Shown piece after piece: positions 59,682 to 64,000 of a stretch of 64,000 nucleotides of DNA. The notes under the pieces were generated by a model. That model did no database searches. It was not told the DNA's origin and saw only the letters and a program-made list of their open reading frames with translations. The DNA comes from Asaia sp. W19 (GTDB taxonomy: Bacteria > Pseudomonadota > Alphaproteobacteria > Acetobacterales > Acetobacteraceae), in NCBI RefSeq assembly GCF_003994335.1, contig NZ_PNQZ01000013.1, positions 357,130-421,129 of the forward strand, given 5' to 3'. The stretch's first letter is position 1. The number at the start of each line of letters is the position of its first letter. The position numbers and the translations under genes are program-made.

Positions 59682-61196
59682 TCACGCGTCCAGACCGGCG
59701 CCGAACCATCTGACGAGCGCCGTGTTCAGGGAGGCGCGTTCCCGAGGCGCCCCCTGCCAGACGAGACATCCATCGGGGCGCAGGAGTGATACGAACGCCT
59801 CATGCCACGACGCCAGCACGAGATCTTCCGGTATCGTCAGGCCCTGGAAGGCATGTCTCGCCTGGTCAGGTACCAGAAGAACGCCCGCCCCCTGCTGCAT
59901 CAACCCGAAAACCGAGCGTCCATCGGGCAGGACCTGATCACCGGGCAGGGTTCCAAGCGCGGGACAATCCGCCGAATGCGCTATGGTGTCATAATGCATT
60001 GTGTACCCCCTCATCCGGGCTCCGAGTGTCGCGCAGGGCTCATCGCGGCTCAGTATCTCGGCCATAAGCGCATGAAGCGCACGGGATTGGGGATCGGGTC
60101 GCATAAGGGCTGTCTGGGCCCGGGTATTGTCCAGCACATCGCGCGCGACCGGGCGGCGCTCTTGCTCATAACTGTCCAGCAGGGTTTCGGGCATACGCCC
60201 CGAAAGGACGGCGCCCAGCTTCCAGCCCAGATTGGCGGCATCGACCAGACCCAGCCCAAGGCCCTGTCCCCCGAAAGGCGGATGGATATGCGCGGCATCT
60301 CCGGCAAGGAAAATCCTGCCCTGCCGATACTGGTCGACCAGCCTCGTATGATCGGTCCAGCAACGCCCGCCTCGATAGGCCGAGAGCTTCATCGCACGCC
60401 CGCAAACGCGCTCGATTGCGGCTTCCACCTGCATCTGGGTCGGGATGGTCTGCCCTTCTGGCGGTGGACCGAAGTAATCGACGAGGAAGAGCCGCTCCGG
60501 TATCGGACCATAGGCCATGACACCGCCCGGCTGCATCTGCCACCCGGCGGGCCGGACCGCATGCGCTTCATCGAAGGCCACGAAGACCTGATAAAAGCTG
60601 AGCGTGGGGTCCGTACCCGGAAAGGCAAAGCCCCCCAGTTTGCGCAGCGTGCTGCGTGCGCCATCGCATCCGACGGCATAGCGGCAGGCGATACGTTCAT
60701 CCTGACCATCCTCGCGCGTGAAGGTCAGGATGAGAGCCTCTTGCCCCTCCTCCACTCCCGTCACCCTACACGGGCGGCGCAGCATGATCCCCCGTCTTTC
60801 CACCTCGTCCTGCAGGGCGCTCTGAAGATGGCGCTGGTCGATCAGGCGTGTCGGACGTTTATGGTCCTGCTCCTGACTGAGCAGAGGAATACCCGCAAAA
60901 TGGCCGGCAAAGCGCTGCCCCTCCTTGCCGGACCGACGCCACCCGCCGCCAGATCCGGAGAGGAAGAGCGCCATCAAGGCCTGGCTGCGTGCCTCCAGAG
61001 CATCGAGTTCCGGCCCCATGCCCTGCCTCATCAGGGCCTCTGCCCCAAGCGGCCCCACGGAAAGGGCTTTCTGCACCTCTTCCTGTTGCTCACGGGCCTC
61101 CAGCACCACGCACGACGCTCCTGCCCGCTCGAGTTCGAGAGCGAGCAGGAGCCCGACTGGCCCGGCCCCGACAATCACGACATCCGTATGTTTCAT
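59682..61196 (-). CDS. Class A FAD-dependent aromatic monooxygenase (PheA/TfdB type)
   Basis: A 504-residue flavoprotein. The N-terminal dinucleotide fold is DVVIVGAGPVGLLLALELERAGASCVVLEA, the DG motif is AVGCDGARSTLRKLGG, and the GD motif is IFLAGDAAHIHPPFGGQGLGLGLVDAANLGWKL. A thioredoxin-like C-terminal region (VLLVPDQARHAFQGL... LLRPDGCLVWQG) is typical of the phenol hydroxylase, polyketide hydroxylase and rifampicin monooxygenase group. It uses NAD(P)H and O2 to hydroxylate an aromatic compound, possibly for detoxification. The ATG at 61196 is chosen at the fold start; a longer reading to 61256 would overlap the divergent tetR gene. The adjacent TetR regulator probably represses it. Confidence 0.92.
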   Translation of the reverse strand: MKHTDVVIVGAGPVGLLLALELERAGASCVVLEAREQQEEVQKALSVGPLGAEALMRQGMGPELDALEARSQALMALFLSGSGGGWRRSGKEGQRFAGHFAGIPLLSQEQDHKRPTRLIDQRHLQSALQDEVERRGIMLRRPCRVTGVEEGQEALILTFTREDGQDERIACRYAVGCDGARSTLRKLGGFAFPGTDPTLSFYQVFVAFDEAHAVRPAGWQMQPGGVMAYGPIPERLFLVDYFGPPPEGQTIPTQMQVEAAIERVCGRAMKLSAYRGGRCWTDHTRLVDQYRQGRIFLAGDAAHIHPPFGGQGLGLGLVDAANLGWKLGAVLSGRMPETLLDSYEQERRPVARDVLDNTRAQTALMRPDPQSRALHALMAEILSRDEPCATLGARMRGYTMHYDTIAHSADCPALGTLPGDQVLPDGRSVFGLMQQGAGVLLVPDQARHAFQGLTIPEDLVLASWHEAFVSLLRPDGCLVWQGAPRERASLNTALVRWFGAGLDA

Positions 61197-61240
61197 AGAC
61201 CGAATCCATATTTGTACTCGGTATAGTTTTCTGATAGTGG

Positions 61241-61915
61241 ATGCGCATGTCAACAAGGATCGACCGGCACACGAAAAGACGCCTTGCCACGCGGCAGCGT
61301 ATCTCTGACATCGCGACCGCTCTTTTTGCCGAGCACGGGTTCGACAAGGTCACGATCGATGCGATCGCCGAGGCCGCCGATGTGGGGCGTATGACCGTGT
61401 TCAATCATTTCGCGCGCAAGGAGGATCTGTTCTTCGATCGCGAAGCCGTCATACGCGACACATTGAGCGCCGCCATTCTCGCCCCCTCTCCCCTGCATCC
61501 AGTGGAACGGCTGCGTGCTCTCGCCCATGATCTGGTGGCGCAGGACGCACCGTTCCTGCGCTTTGCGCCCCAGGCTCAGGGATTTATCGATACGCTTCTG
61601 GCGAGCGAAACCCTGAAATCACGTGCCCGCGCTCTACGCGATGAGGTCACGGCCGACATAAGGCGCGATCTTGCGCACGCGCTGGAGGCCACCACGCAGA
61701 AATCAGCCCGGCAGGATGATTTGTCAGAGCCCGGACTGACGCTTGATGCCGCGCTCTCGCTATGCGCCTCTGTCCTCGTGGCAAGCTGGGTCGCGGCTTT
61801 TACCGAGGCACAACGACATTTCGACGCAACAGGCAATAGTGCCTCGGCACGCTCCCTTTTCCTTTGCCTTGTCGACAAGGGCAGCACAGCGGCACTGGGT
61901 ATCTTGCAAGTGTGA
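61241..61915 (+). CDS. TetR-family transcriptional regulator
   Basis: A 224-residue repressor with the HTH RISDIATALFAEHGFDKVTIDAIAEAADVGRMTVFNHFARKEDLFFD (residues ~20-65). A helical ligand domain follows, ending in LFLCLVDKGSTAALGIL. ATG codons at 61241 and 61247 both fit. The start is only 44 bases from that of the divergent FAD monooxygenase, so it almost certainly controls that gene and itself from one short shared region. Downstream, 156 bases without a gene separate it from the immunity-gene array. Confidence 0.92.
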   Translation: MRMSTRIDRHTKRRLATRQRISDIATALFAEHGFDKVTIDAIAEAADVGRMTVFNHFARKEDLFFDREAVIRDTLSAAILAPSPLHPVERLRALAHDLVAQDAPFLRFAPQAQGFIDTLLASETLKSRARALRDEVTADIRRDLAHALEATTQKSARQDDLSEPGLTLDAALSLCASVLVASWVAAFTEAQRHFDATGNSASARSLFLCLVDKGSTAALGILQV

Positions 61916-62071
61916 TTTGCGAACGGACCTTTTGAGACGGGTAGTGGCACAGGTTCAGACAAGAGGAAGGCGCGATAAAGTAATCGTCACGACCCTTGCC
62001 CTTGCCCAAATTCGCATCGTCGCCAATCCTGACCTGACCGACATTAGCCTGTTCCGGAGTGCAGATAGCGC

Positions 62072-62626
62072 ATGAGCACCGTCATTCCCTCTTGGCAGAT
62101 TCCTACCCGTCGAGCTGAGGTCATCCGTACCAGAAAATATGTGGCCGTGATCTGCATGGAACGCTGGGGAGGAAGTCACTTCTCCCGCTCTGGCTGGTCC
62201 ACCTTCATTCCTCGCAAACAGGTCACGACGGAATGGATCGGGGCCAATCTCAAAAAGGCGCTGTATAGCAGCGAGGATTTCGGTGCGCATTTGCCTACGC
62301 CGATTCCGAGTGAACTCTCTCGCCCAGCAAAGAACGAGTCAAACCAGAAGTCTCATGAGTTCTGGCTGCGTATCCAGGAGGAGTTTGGTTTCAAGGATAT
62401 CCTGACTGCCATGTCAAAATCGGCCTTGGTCTTCGTAAGGTGGCCGGAGGACAAAGAGGATCAGGTTGAAATGGTCGCTTCTCGTGGGAGCGGTGCGCAT
62501 CATTCCGCCTGGGGGACCAATGAGAATTTCGGCAAGGTTTTCCATGCCTCGATCAATTTGAGCGATCTCGAATTTGGCGAGGTTGCGGTGCAGGCTCTGG
62601 ATCGCTGTCAGCCGAATTACGCCTGA
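62072..62626 (+). CDS. CdiI-like immunity protein, array copy 1
   Basis: A 184-residue protein resembling the DUF1436 group of contact-dependent growth inhibition immunity proteins. It has an N-terminal KYVAVICME strand, a TTEWIGANLKKALYSSEDFG segment matching the family 'lG.aL..AL..Sr', a central FWLRIQEEFGFKDILTAMSKSALVFV segment matching 'w...l...yGyk....lfk.m', and a final FGEVAVQALDRC matching 'iG.al..al..C'. It is predicted cytosolic, with no signal peptide. In CDI systems such proteins bind and block the toxic CdiA tip of sister cells. No CdiA or CdiB is in the window. GGAG at 62056-62059 precedes the ATG by 12 bases. Family assignment is from pattern reading. Confidence 0.75.
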   Translation: MSTVIPSWQIPTRRAEVIRTRKYVAVICMERWGGSHFSRSGWSTFIPRKQVTTEWIGANLKKALYSSEDFGAHLPTPIPSELSRPAKNESNQKSHEFWLRIQEEFGFKDILTAMSKSALVFVRWPEDKEDQVEMVASRGSGAHHSAWGTNENFGKVFHASINLSDLEFGEVAVQALDRCQPNYA

Positions 62627-62686
62627 GTGATCAGGCGCCCCCCTTCCCACGACTGACGTCAGCCTTTTAAGGAGTGCAGATAGCGC
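62627..62686 (+). promoter_or_regulatory. Conserved spacer of the array with stop-codon hairpin and ribosome-binding site
   Basis: The stop codon of copy 1 lies inside a stem: CGCCTGA (62620-62626), loop GTGA, TCAGGCG. It is followed by the palindrome CTGACGTCAG, a TTTTAA and AAGGAG 12 bases before the next ATG. The spacer is repeated almost unchanged after copies 2 and 3. Confidence 0.6.
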
Positions 62687-63241
62687 ATGAGCACCGTGAT
62701 CCCCTCCTGGCAGATCCCCACACGCTATGCTCAGGTCATCCGCACCAAAAAATATGTGGCCGTGATCTGTCTGGAAACCTGGGGCGGCATGCACTTCTCC
62801 CGATCTGGATGGTCCACCTTCATTCCCCGCAAACAGGCCACGACAGATTGGATCGGGGCCAATCTCAAGGAGGCTCTATATAGCAGCGAGGATTTCGGAG
62901 CGCATTTGCCTACGCCGATCCCGAAGGACCTCTCTCGCCCAGCAAAGGACGAGTCAAACCGGAAGTCGCATGAATTCTGGCTGCGCATCCAGCAGGAATT
63001 GGGCTTCAAGGATATTCTGACCGCCATGTCCAAATCGGCCGGCATCTATATCGATTGGCCCGAAGACCAGGGGGACCAGGTACGGATCGTCGCAACGCGT
63101 GGTCGTGGTGGCGGCTTTTCCGCCTGGGGGACCAATGAGAATTTCGGCAAGGTTTTCCATGCCTCGATCAATTTGAGCGATCTCGAATTTGGCGAGGTTG
63201 CGGTGCAGGCTCTGGATCGCTGTCAGCCGAATTACGCCTGA
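62687..63241 (+). CDS. CdiI-like immunity protein, array copy 2
   Basis: A 184-residue paralogue of copy 1 and the most diverged of the three complete ones. Differences are scattered in the N-terminal half (RYAQVIRTKKY, LETWGGMHF, ATTDWIGANLKEAL) and cluster at residues ~118-145 (AGIYIDWPEDQGDQVRIVATRGRGGGF). The last ~40 residues, from SAWGTNEN to QPNYA, are identical to the other copies. The central variable segment corresponds to the region that could contact a toxin. AAGGAG upstream is 12 bases from the ATG. It is in line with copies 1 and 3, so all are probably one transcript. Confidence 0.75.
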   Translation: MSTVIPSWQIPTRYAQVIRTKKYVAVICLETWGGMHFSRSGWSTFIPRKQATTDWIGANLKEALYSSEDFGAHLPTPIPKDLSRPAKDESNRKSHEFWLRIQQELGFKDILTAMSKSAGIYIDWPEDQGDQVRIVATRGRGGGFSAWGTNENFGKVFHASINLSDLEFGEVAVQALDRCQPNYA

Positions 63242-63301
63242 GTGATCAGGCGCGCCCCTTCCCACGACTGACGTCAGCCTTTTAAGGAGTGCAGATAGCG
63301 C

Positions 63302-63856
63302 ATGAGCACCGTCATTCCTTCCTGGCAGATCCCCACCCGGCGTGCTCAGCTCATCCGCACCAGGAAGTATGTGGCCGTGATCTGCATGGAACGCTGGGGA
63401 GGAAGTCACTTCTCCCGCTCTGGCTGGTCCACCTTCATTCCCCGCAAACAGGTTACGACGGAATGGATCGGGGAAAACCTCAAAAAGGCGCTATATAGCA
63501 GCGAGGATTTCGGGGCGCATTTGCCCCGACCGCTTCCAGACGAGCCTTTTGACTCCATGAAGCCAGAATCGGGTGCCAGATCTAATGAATTCTGGTTACG
63601 TATCCAGCAGGAGTTCGGCTTCAAGGACATTCTGACTGCCATGTCGAAATCAGCACTGATTTTTGTAGGCTGGCCTGAAGATCAGGGGGATCAAGTCGAA
63701 ATGCGTTCTTCCCGTGGAAGCGGTGCGCATCATTCCGCCTGGGGGACCAATGAGAATTTCGGCAAGGTTTTCCATGCCTCGATCAATTTGAGTGACCTCG
63801 AATTCGGCGAGGTTGCGGTGCAGGCTCTGGATCGCTGTCAGCCGAATTACGCCTGA
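63302..63856 (+). CDS. CdiI-like immunity protein, array copy 3
   Basis: A 184-residue paralogue. Its N-terminal half is closest to copy 1 (MERWGGSHFSRSGW, VTTEWIG). It carries its own version of residues ~76-95 (PRPLPDEPFDSMKPESGARSNEF) where copies 1 and 2 share the TPIPxxLSRPAK pattern. Downstream it again follows copy 1 (SGAHHSAWG), but with WPEDQGDQ as in copy 2. This patchwork suggests recombination or gene conversion between copies. Stop, spacer and ribosome-binding site are as in the rest of the array. Confidence 0.75.
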   Translation: MSTVIPSWQIPTRRAQLIRTRKYVAVICMERWGGSHFSRSGWSTFIPRKQVTTEWIGENLKKALYSSEDFGAHLPRPLPDEPFDSMKPESGARSNEFWLRIQQEFGFKDILTAMSKSALIFVGWPEDQGDQVEMRSSRGSGAHHSAWGTNENFGKVFHASINLSDLEFGEVAVQALDRCQPNYA

Positions 63857-63916
63857 GTGATTAGGCGCCCCCCTTCCCACGACTGACGTCAGCCTTTTAA
63901 GGAGTGCAGATAGCGC

Positions 63917-64000
63917 ATGAGCACCGTCATTCCTTCCTGGCAGATCCCCACCCGTCGAGCTGAGGTCATCCGCACCAGAAAATATGTGGCCGTGATCTGC
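63917..64000 (+). CDS. CdiI-like immunity protein, array copy 4, partial
   Basis: The first 28 codons of a fourth paralogue, cut by the window edge. The visible part begins MSTVIPSWQIPTRRAEVIRT and is identical to copy 1 at the protein level. It shows that the array continues beyond the window. Confidence 0.75.
   Translation, partial: MSTVIPSWQIPTRRAEVIRTRKYVAVIC

Larger units (their letters stand above)
62056..64000 (+). repeat. Tandem array of a 615-bp gene unit (three full copies plus a partial one)
   Basis: Start codons at 62072, 62687, 63302 and 63917 are exactly 615 bases apart. Each unit is a 555-base gene plus a 60-base spacer. Spacers between copies are almost identical (one or two differences), as are the last ~40 codons. 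The central part of the gene differs more between copies. The left edge fades out around 62030-62056, and the right edge lies outside the window. Confidence 0.97.

Noticed and set aside
62056..64000. The tandem array as a mobile element or phage repeat
   Set aside because: No transposase, integrase or terminal repeats are seen. The units are whole genes with ribosome-binding sites, so tandem gene duplication explains them.

Overview
The window is about 64 kb of GC-rich chromosome from a Gram-negative alphaproteobacterium. An acetic acid bacterium (Acetobacteraceae, of the Asaia/Gluconobacter/Komagataeibacter type) fits best. The grounds are an OprB-type sugar porin, a sugar-porter MFS transporter, a serC-hisZ-purA block, RpoH beside an RluD-type pseudouridine synthase, and several large Hint-domain surface proteins. 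This placement is inference from gene content. No transposase, integrase, phage gene or CRISPR array was seen.

Layout. 1-4.1 kb: 5' part of ettA (minus), tRNA-Ile2(CAU), a SelW/Rdx-like protein, ppa, an OprB porin. 4.2-15.1 kb: a long minus-strand cluster, read from 15.1 kb downward: type I secretion ABC transporter, HlyD adaptor, Sel1-repeat protein, fused GT2/GT4 glycosyltransferase, a protein of unknown function, a GT4 glycosyltransferase. 15.3-20.3 kb: a small CobW-like protein, metH, ydcF. 20.3-27.6 kb: outer-membrane barrel protein, OYE-family reductase with a divergent ArsR regulator, a large TPR-glycosyltransferase, a small membrane protein, rluD-like gene, rpoH. 27.7-38.9 kb: a Hint protein with AIDA-like repeats, CPBP protease, 3-hydroxyisobutyrate-dehydrogenase-like enzyme, AraC regulator, sugar transporter, barrel protein, a second Hint protein, GlxA-like regulator. 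39-49 kb: purA, hisZ, serC, tRNA-Leu(CAA), a GGDEF-EAL protein, argC, amino-acid permease, exported methyltransferase, mazG. 49-56 kb: AraC/GyrI-like regulator, a 1096-residue Hint/AIDA-repeat protein, FkbM methyltransferase, a TibC/AAH-type autotransporter heptosyltransferase. 56.2-61.9 kb: TetR/SDR pair, DUF885 protein, FAD monooxygenase/TetR pair. 62.07 kb to the end: a tandem array of at least four near-identical CdiI-like (DUF1436-type) immunity genes with an exact 615-bp period, running off the window.

Two systems stand out. First, a probable glycoprotein display or export system: three Hint proteins share one C-terminal module (autoprocessing Cys and TxxH present) but carry different N-terminal passengers. 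Two passengers are AIDA-like strand-loop-strand repeats, yet the proteins lack both a signal peptide and a beta-barrel. The window also holds the iron-finger heptosyltransferase that normally glycosylates such repeats on autotransporters, an FkbM methyltransferase, and a type I secretion operon with its own glycosyltransferases. My inference is that the repeats are heptosylated in the cytosol and exported by type I secretion, with Hint self-cleavage processing them. Second, the CdiI-like array looks like an expanding immunity locus: the 3' ends and spacers are almost invariant while the middle of each protein varies, and no CdiA toxin is visible.

Limits: family calls come from reading motifs. 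No database search or structure prediction was run, and start codons are marked where ambiguous.
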